Below are positions 11,137 through 21,956 of a stretch of DNA of 64,000 nucleotides, piece after piece. The stretch is taken from positions 46,930,421 through 46,994,420 of the forward strand of contig JAVIAB010000139.1 in NCBI GenBank assembly GCA_032433765.1, given 5' to 3'. The translations under genes were made by a program, and so were the position numbers. Numbering within the stretch: the first letter of the stretch is position 1; every line of letters begins with the position of its first letter. Origin of the DNA: Megaustenia siamemsis. Taxonomy: Eukaryota > Mollusca > Gastropoda > Stylommatophora > Ariophantidae. The notes below the pieces were generated by a model, which saw only the letters and a list, made by a program, of their open reading frames with translations, did no database searches and was not told the origin of the DNA.

Positions 11137-11203
11137 TTTCCAGTCTGCCTTTTTGTAATTCCATCTGGAGAGAGTGCTGCTCTCCCTGATGGCCTTATTT
11201 TGT

Positions 11204-12660
11204 ACATCAAAGCAAATAACATAATGACTAAAACTACAAATTGTAAAATGTTACATTTACTCAACATTCCTGCATAGTGCAGAAACATGGACATTAAGAT
11301 AAGAAAACATAGCATAAATTTGAAGCCCTTGAAATGATAATCTATAGAAAAATGGGGAAAATTTATTGGAAGGAAAAGAATACAAACAAGGAACTTCTAA
11401 ATCAAATTAAAACGAAAAAAAATTGCATAAAACAATTAGAAAATGACAACTCAACTTTTTTGGACATGTGAAGAAACATAATACCCTACTAAAAGTTTTT
11501 TTGGGAGGAAAGGTACAAGGTAGACAAGACAGACCAAGACTAAAGTGGACAAGAGGAACAAGACAGCCAAGACTAAAGTGGACAAGGTAGACCAGACAGA
11601 CCAAGACTAAAGTGGACAAGGTAGACAAGACAGACCAAGACTAAAGTGGACAAGGTAGACAAGACAGACCAAGACTAAAGTGGACAAGGTAGACAAGACA
11701 GACCAAGACTAAAGTGGACAAGGTAGACAAGACAGACCAAGACTAAAGTGGACAAGGTAGACAAGACAGGCCAAGACTAAAGTGGACAAGGTAGACAAGA
11801 CAGACCAAGACTAAAGTGGACAAGGTAGACTAGCCAGACCAAGACTAATGTGGACAAGATAGACAAGACAGACCAAGACTAAAGTGGACAAGGTAGACAA
11901 GACAGACCAAGACTAAAGTGGACAAGGTAGACAAGACAGACCAAGACTAAAGTGGACAAGGTAGACTAGCCAGACCAAGACTAAAGTGGACAAGGTAGAC
12001 AAGACAGACCAAGACTAAAGTGGACAAGGTAGACAAGACAGACCAAGACTAAAGTGGACAAGGTAGACTAGCCAGACCAAGACTAAAGTGGACAAGGTAG
12101 ACAAGACAGACCAAGACTAAAGTGGACAAGGTAGACAAGACAGACCAAGACTAAAGTGGACAAGGTAGACAAGACAGACCAAGACTAAAGTGGACAAGGT
12201 AGACAAGACATACCAAGACTAAAGTGGACAAGGTAGACAAGACAGACCAAGACTAAAGTGGACAAGGTAGACAAGACAGACCAAGACTAAAGTGGACAAG
12301 GTAGACTAGCCAGACCAAGACTAAAGTGGACAAGGTAGACAAGACAGACCAAGACTAAAGTGGACAAGGTAGACAAGACAGACCAAGACTAAAGTGGACA
12401 AGGTAGACAAGACAGACCAAAACTAAAGTGGACAAGGTAGACAAGACATACCAAGACTAAAGTGAACAAGGTAGACAAGACATACCAAGACTAAAGTGGA
12501 CAAGGTAAACAAGACAGACCAAGACTAAAGTGGACTGATAACATCAAAAGTTGGACAGGTGAACCTATGACATGTACCATCAAGACAAGGGATAGAATAA
12601 AATAGTGCTCCATGGTAGCCAACCTTCAATGTGAAGAGGGTACTCAAAGAATGAAGTGCA
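11204..12660 (+). pseudogene. RTE-2 LINE, right half with internal minisatellite
   Basis: Resumes after the nested LINE with the codons for SKQ..., then KCYIYSTFLHSAETWTL, HVKK-like stretches, and GKVQGRQDRPRLKW, at which point a 34-bp array begins. After the array the C-terminal end appears again (LKWTDNIKSWTGEPMTCTIK, SMVANLQCEEGT) at 12525-12640. The order matches the RTE-2 copy ending at 36450. Stops are frequent and the element is dead. Confidence 0.85.
11510..12536. repeat. 34-bp minisatellite within LINE ORF, about 30 copies
   Basis: Units of 34 bp (AAGGTAGACAAGACAGACCA plus AGACTAAAGTGGAC). The marker variant TAGCCAG occurs at about 11831, 11967, 12069 and 12307; the spacings 136, 102 and 238 are exact multiples of 34, so block duplications made the array. 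Because 34 is not a multiple of 3 the array breaks the LINE frame. The unit corresponds to the LINE residues GKxQGRxxRPRLxWT. Confidence 0.95.
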
Positions 12661-12694
12661 TGGTATCAATCGTGTTGACTGTTTACCATGCTAT

Positions 12695-12895
12695 GACACC
12701 AGGTATCTAGTATCTTCTCTTATTGTTGTTCAAGATCTCTCTTTCCTTGCACTTTGCCAGTTGTAGCTAAGCCAATCATTCCAATTCTCCTCTTCTCCTG
12801 ATGTTGCCAGATGTCGATTGCTTCAATTCTTTCTATTTTTTTTTTATAACCTCCCTTTTTGTGCTGGCCTCTTTAAGAAGCTCTTCTAATCAGTT
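12695..12895 (-). pseudogene. RTE-3-like LINE C-terminal relic
   Basis: Reverse-strand translation gives ERIEAIDIWQHQEKRRIGMI then GLATTGKVQGKRDLEQQ, the same layout as FGHHEKKKLEYL-TT-KIQGKRD in RTE C-termini. Short and degenerate. Confidence 0.6.
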
Positions 12896-12977
12896 ATAAA
12901 CTGCAAACTATGTAACTATGAAACACACTATTTTATCATTTTAGCGCATTTATTGATCATTTTAAAATGTTATATAT

Positions 12978-14192
12978 ATATCATCATCATCATCATCATC
13001 ATGTGCCCTCTCCGCAACGAAGGTTGGCTACCATGGATCGCCATTCTACTCTGTTTCTTGCTTTGATGGTGCAGGCTGACATAGATTGACTTGTCCATCT
13101 TTTGATGTTACTCGTCCATGTTAGTCTTGGTCTGCCTCTGCCTCTTTTGCCTTGTATTTTTCCTTGCAATATTACTTTTAGTAGGCTGTTGTGTCTTTTA
13201 ACATGCCCCAAAAATTCAATTTGTCTTGTCTTAATTGTGTTCAGCAGTTCTCTTTTTATTTTTAGTTGTTTTAAAACTTCATCGTTTGTTATCTTTTGTT
13301 TCCATCCAATTCTACCTATTCTTCTATAAATCCACATTTCAAAGGCTTAAATTTTTTGTTCTGTTTTCTTGTCTAATTTCCATGTTTCTGCACCATATAG
13401 GAATATTGAGAAGATGTAACATTTTGCCATTCTTAGTTTCAGCCCTGCTGATATTTGTTTTGTTGTTAGTATATTTTCATGGCATTAAATTACTTTTTGC
13501 CATACCTATTCTTTTGTTTTTTTCAATTTTACATTTTCCATCATTGGTTATACTTTGTCCCAGGTAGTTGTAACTCTGGACTGTCTCCAGATGTGTTCCC
13601 TCAGCTGTGATATTTAATTGTAGGTCTTGAGAATTTTCTTTGTTTATGATCATGGTTTTAGTCTTTTTAATATTCATCTCTATTCCATATTTTTTGCTTG
13701 TTGTGTTTATCACATTAAGCAATTGTTGTAGGTCTTTAGGATTTTCTGCTAGTAGAACAGTATCATCAGCATATCTTAGGTTATTGATTATCTTTCCATT
13801 AATGTTTAGGCCTGGTATCTCTGAGATGTTTTTAAAGATTTGCTCAGTGTATAGATTGAACAAGCTGGTGATAGGATGCAACCTTGTCTTACTCCTCTTT
13901 TTATGTCCATGGGTGTAGAGTTCTCCTTGTTATATCGTATTATTGCTGTTTGCTCCCAGTACAAATTACATATTAGTCGTATGTCTGCGTCATCTAGATT
14001 TATATCCTTTAGGCAATCTATAAGTTGGTTATGGTGTATTCTATCGAAAGCTTTGGTGTAGTCTATAAAGCAGACAGGCAAGTTTGTTTACTTCTGTGTA
14101 CTTTTCAATCAATGTTCTCATGCTGAATATAGCTTCTTTTGTCCCACTGTTTTTCTTGAATCCAAATTGTTGCTCCTCTAATTCAGTATTGT
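12978..14192 (-). pseudogene. RTE-2 LINE, 5'-truncated reverse-strand copy
   Basis: From the ATCATCATC tail at the left it runs backwards through the C-terminus (MWIYRRIGRIGWKQKITNDE, FLGHVKRHNSLLKVILQGKI), the RT palm (NLRYADDTVLLAENP; GVRQGCILSP) and RT motif A (CFIDYTKAFDRIHHNQLIDC), to QQFGFK, where it is truncated at an AT-rich tract. Frames change near 13490, 13810 and 14080. It is very similar to the forward copy at 33.4-36.45 kb, so both are relatively young. Confidence 0.9.
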
Positions 14193-14262
14193 ATTATATA
14201 CTATATTATATATAATATACTATATATAATATACTATATATATTTTATAGTTTTATATTTGT
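14193..14262. repeat. AT-rich simple repeat
   Basis: TATAATATACTATA-type low-complexity tract at the truncated 5' end of the LINE copy. Confidence 0.85.
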
Positions 14263-14369
14263 ATATGACAATACCCCAAAACAAGTGAAGGAATACACAA
14301 AAACCTAGACAGCACCGTGACATACAACATGCAGGCAACAGAAACGAGGGAACAGAATCTCGAGCTCTT

Positions 14370-14665
14370 CCTTATGTTTCTAATCTTTCTATTTTATACA
14401 TCTCGACGCTCATCCTACTTCCCTCATGTAGCCTCCTTTCTTATTTCATCATCCTACTTTCTTTTTCTCTGTCCACCTCTCCATTCACCTTATCATCTAA
14501 CATGTAGTTATAGATAATTGTGCTTCACCGTTTGTTGTCATTGTCCCTGTATTCTGAAGAAGGCCACAGGCCGAAACGTCAGTATTGTATTGTATTCTTT
14601 CCTTATAAAGCTGTCACCATACCTTGGAGTGTTTATCACACACCACTACCGGCTCACAACAGAAA
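14370..14665 (+). mobile_element. Penelope-like element terminal region, left copy
   Basis: A pyrimidine-rich stretch leads into CTGAAGAAGGCCACAGGCCG followed by AAACGTC and GTCACCATACCTTGG at 14551-14625. The same series recurs in the same orientation at 18680-18757 beyond the Penelope nuclease, so the two look like direct terminal repeats (pLTR-like) around the element. Confidence 0.65.
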
Positions 14666-14689
14666 CAAACTCAGGATGTAACAAAACTT

Positions 14690-14993
14690 GTCAAGTCAGA
14701 TTTCACCACTACTATCTAACACAGAAGTAAAGTTAGAAGACTATGTTTATCCCAACCAGATTCATGATTCCTGTGTGGCGACGTACTACCAGACATGGAA
14801 TATAGATCCTGAATATCACCTGGCGAGATCACGTCAGGGTATAAGGAGCCAAAACAGGAGTGCATGAGGGAAGAAAGGAGAGAAAGGTGGAGGGAAATCG
14901 AAAGGAGATGCGAATAAAAGAAGGAAAAGGTGGGGGAAGGGAGAGAGAGAGAGAGGGGGGTAATAGATTACCTGTGAGAAAGGGATACATCAT
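14690..14993 (-). mobile_element. Penelope 3' region, inverted copy
   Basis: The reverse complement matches 17767-18000: ATGTATCC(C/A)TTTCTCAC, the GTAATCTRTTACCCC block, a pyrimidine-rich run, TTTCTTCCCTCA, CCAGG(T/C)GATATTCA and CACAGGAATCATGA. It is therefore an inverted duplicate of the region downstream of the GIY-YIG stop codon. Its inner end continues into the 54-bp tandem units. Confidence 0.8.
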
Positions 14994-15425
14994 GCCCACC
15001 AGATCATCCACACCTAGTGTCCTCTTCCCCCTAGTTGATACATTGATGCCCACCAGATCATCCACACCTAGTGTCCTCTTCCGCCTAGTTGATGCATTAA
15101 TGCCCACCAGATCATCCACACCTAGTGTCCTCTTCCGCCTAGTTGATACATTGATGCCCACCAGATCATCCACACCTAGTGTCCTCTTCCGCCTAGTTGA
15201 TACATTGATGCCCACCAGATCATCCACACCTAGTGTCCTCTTCCCCCTAGTTGATACATTGATGCCCACCAGATCATCCACACCTAGTGTCCTCTTCCGC
15301 CTAGTTGATACATTGATGCCCACCAGATCATCCACACCTAGTGTCCTCTTCCCCCTAGTTGATACATTGATGCCCACCAGATCATCCACACCTAGTGTCC
15401 TCTTCCCCCTAGTTGATACATTGAC
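14994..15425. repeat. 54-bp minisatellite, 8 copies, in Penelope element
   Basis: Eight near-identical 54-bp units beginning ATGCCCACCAGATCATCCAC and ending CTAGTTGATACATTG. They stay open in both strands because 54 is a multiple of 3. On the reverse strand each unit contains GGCATCAATGTATC, the same word found at the end of the GIY-YIG ORF (17760-17774). On the forward strand the last unit runs straight into the RT YIDD codons. These ORFs are not genes. Confidence 0.95.
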
Positions 15426-15890
15426 GACTGCATCGGTCTGACTGACCTTTCCGAGGAAATCTCCCTATTCATCGAGCATGTTGGACATATTCACTTCTCG
15501 ATTTGCATCACTTCCTACATTGCCACCCCCTCTATCTTCTTCCTGGATATTACAGTTTCCTTATGTGTCTCTGGTCTACTTACCTCTGTCTTCTACAAAC
15601 CTATCGACTCCCATTGTTTCCTCCGCAACGACTCTTCTCATCCGATATCTTGTAAGAACTCTCTTCTTTCCTCTTCATATTTACTCAGGATGCGTCACCT
15701 TTGCCAGGATAATGAAGATTTCCTACATAATACCCACTTGATGCTCGACTTCTTCCGCAGACGTCTCTATCTTGAATCAGCTCTCCTACTTGCTCTCCAA
15801 CATGTTCTCCACACCTCACGCCAGGTTGCCCTCACTCCCTCTATTCGTCCCCACTCTGACAGTGTAGTACTTGCTCTCACCCGTCACCCT
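15414..15890 (+). pseudogene. Penelope-like RT, catalytic motif to thumb
   Basis: In one continuous frame from 15417: YIDDCIGLTDLSEEISLFIE (YIDD is the RT active-site motif), then PSIFFLDITVSLCVSGLLTS, VFYKPIDSHCFLRNDSSHPI, SCKNS, and LRMRHLCQDNEDF. FLD-x(n)-YKP-D-H and SSHP--CK are hallmarks of Penelope-like RTs. A TGA lies immediately 5' of the YIDD tyrosine codon and everything N-terminal is absent, replaced by the 54-bp array, so this is a broken ORF. The frame continues into the CAT-rich array. Confidence 0.88.
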
Positions 15891-17135
15891 CACCCATCAC
15901 CCATACCATCACCATCACCCTCATCCATCATCCATCACCCTCAACCATCACGATCACCCATCACCATCACCCTCATTCATCACGATCACCCTCAACCATC
16001 ACGATCATCCATCAGCTATCACCCTCACCATCACCATCGCCCTCATCCATCAACCTCAACCATCACGATCACCCATCACCCTCACCCATCACCCATCACC
16101 ATCACCCTCATCCATCACCCTCAACCATCACGATCACCCATCACCCTCACCCATCACCCATCAACCATCACCCTCATCCATCACCCTCAACCATCACGAT
16201 CACCCATCACCCTCACCCATCACCATCACCCTCATCCATCACCCTCAACCATCACGATCACCCATCACCCTCACCCATCAACCATCATCATCACCCTCAT
16301 CCATCACCCTCAACCATCACGATCACCCATCACCCTCACCCATCACCATCACCCTCATCCATCACCCTCAACCATCACGATCACCATCACCCTCACCCAT
16401 CAACCATCACCATCGCCCTCATCCATCACCCTCAACCATCACGATCGCCCTCACCCATCACCCATCACCATCACCCTCATTCATCACCCTCAACCATCAC
16501 GATCACCCATCACCCTCACCCATCACCCATCAACCATCACCATCACCCTCATCCATCACCCTCAACCATCACGATCACCTATCACCATCACCCATCAACC
16601 ATCACCATCACCCTCATCCATCACCCTCAACCATCACGATCACCATCACCCTCACCCATCACCCATCAACCATCACCATCACCCTCATCCATCACCCTCA
16701 ACCATCACGATCACCCATCACCATCACCCTCACCCATCACCCATCACCATCACCCTCATCCATCACCCTCAACTATCACGATCGCCCATCACCCTCACCC
16801 ATCAACCATCACCATCGCCCTCATCCATCACCCTCAACATCACGATCACCCATCACCCTCACCCATCACCATCACCCTCATCCATCACCCTCAACCATCA
16901 CGATCACCCATCACCCATCAACCATCACCATCACCCTCATCCATCACCCTCAACCATCACGATCACCCATCACCCATCAACCATCACCATCACCCTCATC
17001 CATCACCCTCAACCATCACGATCACCCTCACCCATCAACCATCACCATCACCCTCATCCATCACCCTCAACCATCACGATCACCCATCACCATCACCCTC
17101 AACCATCACGATCACCCATCACCCCCACCACTACG
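15891..17135. repeat. CACCAT/CACCCT-type complex satellite, about 1.25 kb
   Basis: Permutations of CCATCA, CCCTCA and CGATCA arranged in higher-order units of roughly 60 bp (CATCCATCACCCTCAACCAT then CACGATCACCCATCACC). It encodes stop-free His/Pro/Ser/Thr/Ile runs in two frames, which explains two long ORFs that I do not accept as genes. It sits exactly between the Penelope RT thumb and connector. Confidence 0.93.
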
Positions 17136-17144
17136 CCGTGATCA

Positions 17145-17260
17145 GAATCATTCACCGCTACCTCTCCATTCACCGCTACCTCTCCATTCACCGCTACCTC
17201 TCCATTCACCGCTACCTCTCCATTCACCGCTACCTCTCCATTCACCGCTCCGACTCCACT
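17145..17260. repeat. 18-bp tandem repeat, about 6 copies
   Basis: TTCACCGCTACCTCTCCA repeated head to tail, immediately after the CAT-rich array, ending at a poly-C tract (17273-17285). Confidence 0.92.
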
Positions 17261-17283
17261 ACCCGTCTACTCTCCCCCCCCCC

Positions 17284-17790
17284 CCATTAGTGGCTTTTAA
17301 GCTTGATCGCTATGATCGCAACCTCCATGATATGCTTGTCGGGAGCCCCCTTCCTGCTCCCTCCACTTCATAGCCATCGGGGCACTATCCGTTACAATCA
17401 CAATAATATAAAACTTGCAACCACGTCCTCCGGACAGATAAGATTATCTTCCCTAACGGTCCTTTGAGATCAGAGAAGGATTCACTTGTACATCGCTCAA
17501 CATTACCTTTGCCATCATATGTGAGCGATGTAAGATGACCTATATAGGCGAATCAGGACGCTGCCACTGATGCCGGGAACATCTGTATGACATCACTCGA
17601 GACGCAGGCACCCAAATAGCATTTCACTTAAACTTTAAGGGCTATCAGAGTAAGGCGGATGTCCAAGTTACTGCCTTGTTGTCTTGTTCTTCTGACAACC
17701 GTAGCCGATTCATCTTAGAGAATCGTCCGATCGTCCGTATGGGTTACCTCACCCCGCGGGGCATCAATGTATCCATTTCTCACGAGTAAT
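17284..17790 (+). pseudogene. Penelope connector and GIY-YIG endonuclease
   Basis: Translation in one frame gives PLVAFKLDRYDRNLHDMLVG, then after stops KTCNHVLRTDKIIFPNGP, FTCTSLNITFAIICERCKMT, YIGESGRC, CREHLYDITRDAGTQIAFHL and RPIVRMGYLTPRGINVSISH. The C-x(n)-C..YIGE-GR--REH pattern is the GIY-YIG nuclease of Penelope-like elements, which nicks the target for primed reverse transcription. A TGA interrupts after GRCH, at least one TAG lies in the connector, and one more shift is needed relative to the RT. Dead copy. Confidence 0.88.
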
Positions 17791-18790
17791 CTGTTACCCC
17801 TCCTCTCCTTCCCCCTTTTTTCTTCTTTCACTCCCATCTCACTTCCGCTTCCTCTCCTTTCTTCCCTCACCTGCTCATGCTTTAGCCACTTACACCGTGA
17901 CGTGGTCTCTCCAGGCGATATTCATGGCCTGTATTACATATCTGTAAGTACATTGGCACCCTTCCACAGGAATCATGATCCCTATTTACCAACTTATATT
18001 TATAATTACAGCAGCGCTGTAATTGTTTGCATGTTCTCTACTTACATTTATTATTCTTATCAATATATTCTGACACTTTATATTCCAGTTTTACCTTACT
18101 CTCCCCCTTTTTTCATTTTATTCTATTTCCATATAGCTGCCTTTATACTACTCCTGTATGACACTCTACCGTCCTGTACACCAGTCCTCCATAATCCCCC
18201 TTTATGCCTCATTTATCTTCTTGTTTCCAAAGTCACGTCTGGCTTTTTTGCTCGTTTTCACTCCATAGTACACACTTCTCTACCTTTTGCTATTGCCTGT
18301 GTCACTCTTGACTGGATCTTACACTTCATTCTGCCACCTTCCAACCTCATCAGACTTCTCATCTAATCACGTGACTGATTGTTCTCCCTCCCCCTCTTGC
18401 ATCTAATCTCATTTGACTCCCATTCATCTACTCGCTGAAAACCTTTGGATCTTGCCTTAATTAAGTCTCGGTTTAATGTTATATATATTTTAGTTTACTA
18501 TTATTTTTTTTATATGTCATCAATTTGTATCCTCCTAGATTTAGCACATCTCCCTTTCGTTTAATCATTTCATCTTTTATCCATTTTTAAACATTTTTCC
18601 TTGATTTACATGTACCGCTCATCCTAGATGTAGTAGAGTGTATCTTTATTTCGTTGCCCGTTTGTGTTGTTCTCGTTTTCTGAAGAAGGCCGAATGTAGA
18701 CCGAAACGTCAGTATGTAGTTGTGTTCCTTTTTTGTAAAGTTGTCACCATACCTTGTCTGAGTGTACATTACACCCCACTACTTGCTCAT
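17767..18790 (+). mobile_element. Penelope 3' region and right terminal repeat
   Basis: Downstream of the nuclease stop codon (near 17790) lies a pyrimidine-rich 3' region of about 850 bp. It ends in the conserved CTGAAGAAGGCC..GACCGAAACGTC word at 18680-18711 and GTCACCATACCTTG, which match the left copy at 14551-14625. The ORF of 199 codons at 17767-18366 is low-complexity and shows no domain. Confidence 0.7.
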
Positions 18791-18869
18791 GCTACCAGTT
18801 TTACCGCAGCGTTGCAATTATCTACCCGTTCTCTATCTTTATCCCAACGGTGTGCTATCAGTACCAGGC

Positions 18870-19245
18870 GGACCTTAGACTCAAGAACTCTTAGAAAAAT
18901 AACATAAGTGAAATGTGTCAGATGCATGAAAGGAAACAGCCTGACAAATAATATCAGAAATGAAGAGTAAAGAAAAAAGACTAGGAGCGGAACTAACTTT
19001 TGGATATATAAAGCGACAACAAATAAAATGGTTCGGGGATGTTATAAAGAACAATATCTAATACAACGAGTTATTAACAAACAATACGAGAACACAGACC
19101 AAAAGGCCGACCAAGAAAAAGGTGAATAAACGATATAATAGAATCACTCGTAGGTATAAAGCAGAAGAGGCCAACAGAAGAGCTAAAATTGCCAACCATT
19201 TCACCACTCGACGCAAGGGCGCAAATGAGGAAGGAAAGAAAGAAA
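18870..19245 (+). pseudogene. RTE-4 LINE 3' fragment
   Basis: Broken frames match the RTE-4 copy at 47430-47872: LDSRTLRKIT, VKCVR, NIRNEE, then the C-terminal coding end with CACTCGACGCAAGGGCGCAA and ATGAGGAAGGAAAGAAAGAA, the GAA-rich 3' tail of this family. 5' truncated. Confidence 0.75.
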
Positions 19246-20249
19246 TGTATATATGGTTTTAAACATTGTATGACCCTTTTCGTCTTGTCAGACGGTCTAG
19301 TGGAGGCTATTGTGTATTTGTTTTGTTTTTGTCGAACAGCTTCTCTTGTGGCTAATTCTACCAATGTTTGACAAACACACGCGGTCACAGAATGAACAAG
19401 TCAGGCCCACTAGTCCACAACAGATATCTCTATATCATAGTTTAGGTCTGCCGATTTGTCTTTTTCCGTGTGTTAGTTTGCCATATAGTATTTGCCTGGG
19501 GTTTTAAATATAGTTTTTAACTATCAAACACGTGTGTTATTTATCTATAGAACGAAGTGAAGATGTTCTACTGTACTTGACTCGACCTGAAAGTGGTCAT
19601 GTTTACCTACCGTCAGCTGATCTGCCTCCTACTCCACATTCTCTGTGGCAGAGAGATTGGGAACTAGCAACCCGGCAATAAAAAACATGCCAAGCTGCAG
19701 CTGAAGCAAGAAGCTGGAAATTCTACCTCAATCTAATTCTTCTAAGTTATATAAGACCGCATGTGTCATTCAAAAATTGAAAGTGAAAATCACTTTAGTT
19801 GTACATTAGTTGTTGAAAGCTGGAAATGTTGATCTGAAAGGCTCATACGTTGCACCTTGCTGTAAACTACAACAAAGCGCATCAATGTACACTCTACGCC
19901 CTTTTAAGAGCGGACGGCGAAAGACATAGTAGCGGCTGAGAAAAAGAAAGAGAATTAGCAATAGCGCATATATTTATTCTTTAGCTGAACAATGTATGTC
20001 ACTGATAAGTTTTTAGAATATCATTAATTAACTAGCTGTCTTCTTCCCCAAATTCTGTTTCTTCTTCTTTACTTTCCTTTCTCATTTGTTTTCAGAGTTG
20101 AGAGGATTGAGCGTTTGCGATCTTTTGTTATTTGGTTGGTTTTTTTCTGCAATCACTTTTCCTCCCGGTTCTGGTGTATCGTCTATTATTATTTTTTTAA
20201 TGAGATATAAAACATATATCTATATGTTATGCCTGAAATCACACATTTT
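19246..20249. other. no recognised feature
   Basis: About 1 kb with several small ORFs (up to 75 codons) that show no recognisable domain and overlap on opposite strands. No repeat identified. Confidence 0.4.
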
Positions 20250-20425
20250 AGTTATAGAACACAATAATTATATCACTTATTTTACTGTACAACTCACATT
20301 TTTAGTTATATAAAAACAATAATTATATAACTTATTTCGCTATGCAATACACATTTTTAGCTATAGAAGACACCAATTTTATCACTTATTTTACTATACA
20401 ACTCCCATGTTTAGCTATAAGACAA
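20250..20425. repeat. about 60-bp degenerate tandem repeat, 3 copies
   Basis: Units contain TTTTAGTTATAGAACACAAT and TATCACTTATTTTACTGTAC, diverged by substitutions and small indels. Confidence 0.7.
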
Positions 20426-20469
20426 ATAAAAGAGAGGCTAATGATATCTACATAGAATTTTAAGAATTA

Positions 20470-20765
20470 ACAGGAAGGAGTTCACAACAAAACTGTGGCT
20501 GCTCAAAATGAATCAAGGAGGATTGATGAAACAAGAAAGTATAAAGGAAAAATGGGCAGAATACATTATTAATGAAGTCTATGATGATGAACGATCAGAA
20601 GTAAACGTTTAAGATAATGTAGAGGGATCGCAAATACTCACAGAATAAGTGGATGATGTCTTTCGCAATTTGAAATTATAAAAATCACATGGATGAGATA
20701 ATTATAACCAAAGACGAGATTTGAGCTATGTCAGATTTTGTAACAGAATGCTGCGGTTGTTCTTA
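20470..20765 (+). pseudogene. RTE-1 LINE RT-linker relic
   Basis: Frame pieces read NQGGLMKQESIKEKWAEYII, NEVYDDERSEVNV, then a stop, EGSQILTE, VDDVFRNLKL, and KSHG. This corresponds to the stretch leading to MEDVLRNMKAVKAHGPDNIT in the RTE-1 copy at 60.8-62.5 kb. Several stops; the true extent is uncertain. Confidence 0.7.
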
Positions 20766-21534
20766 TAGATCCAGCGTTCCGTGAGCTGACGACCTTCGAC
20801 CCAACGCCATTTAATAAAAGCTGCAGATATCTCTGAGCTCCCTTTGCAGTTCCGTTCAAGGTATTCCATTTAGTAATTGAATGATGTACTAAAATCTGTA
20901 TTCATAGCCCCACCAAAGAAACCTTTGTTTGATTGAATGTCCGGATTACCGTACAATAACTCATACGAAGAGAAATAACAATAAATGTTTATTTCTTAAA
21001 TAACAATTTGCTGTCTCAATCATCCCATACTATAAAACTAGAGAGTTGTGATATACCAAGCCTCAGAAGCTCTGTTGTATTTCCTTTAACGCTACCACCA
21101 GAATTGCTGCCAGTTTACGTCATTGTTATTGTTATTGTTATGGAATGCCCCGGTATCACTGCAAAAGAATTAAAATTCATAATTGCTCAACCGCCCATGC
21201 CCGTGGAATCATCCGAATTACTAACTCATCTCCCAAGCAAAGAAAGGTAGCAGTAGACCCCATCATAGCAGTCTCAGCACACGCCAAAAGACATAAGGCG
21301 AAGCGGCACAGAAAGTGAACACAGCCAACTGTTCCCTGTCATACGATATCATCATTCATCGTAAACAGTCGGAATATCGAAACACGATCAAAACTGATGA
21401 AACACACAGCTCACGGTGTGCACAGAGCACTTAACTCAGTAGCTCCTGCAACAAGCCGGACTTGGAATATGAGGAAACTGCTATGATGACATTGTTAGCT
21501 CTAGTGCATTATGCCATCTTCATGTGAGCATATC
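20766..21534. other. mostly unrecognised
   Basis: No supported gene. The 80-codon ORF at 21008-21250 has no domain I recognise. The words at 21455-21478 (GGACTTGGAATATGAGGAAA followed by CTGC) also occur at 57840 and, slightly changed, at 26152, so a fragment of that interspersed repeat lies here. Confidence 0.4.

Positions 21535-21956
<422 letters not shown>

Larger units (their letters stand above)
8179..11203 (-). mobile_element. I-like LINE (RNase H-bearing), nested insertion
   Basis: Reverse-strand non-LTR retrotransposon, 3,025 bp, flanked by a 14-bp target-site duplication ACATCAAAGCAAAT (8165-8178 and 11204-11217). Order on its own strand: EN-RT linker, RT with YADD, RNase H, C-terminal CCHC-like motif, and a 3' end of GAACGAAAGATAGATAG. 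The apurinic endonuclease domain is missing, so it is 5' truncated. RT followed by RNase H places it with I/Nimb/Ingi-like clades; the exact clade needs a tree. Frames are broken at about four points, so it is not autonomous, though domains are well preserved. Confidence 0.9.

Noticed and set aside
14551..14580. Hammerhead-ribozyme-like core (CTGAAGA..stem..GAAA..GTC) in the Penelope terminal repeats
   Set aside because: CTGANGA, a GGCC/GGCC stem and GAAA are present, and Penelope elements are known to carry hammerheads, but I find no stem III between GAAA and GTC and no complementary stem I flanks. The second copy (18680) has a weaker stem. A covariance-model scan would decide.
14829..15441. 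ORFs of 186 and 193 codons on opposite strands
   Set aside because: Both are translations of the 54-bp array, which stays open because 54 is divisible by 3.
15690..17373. Two long His/Pro-rich ORFs (483 and 500 codons)
   Set aside because: They are read-throughs of the CAT-rich satellite in two frames; only their ends contain real Penelope codons.
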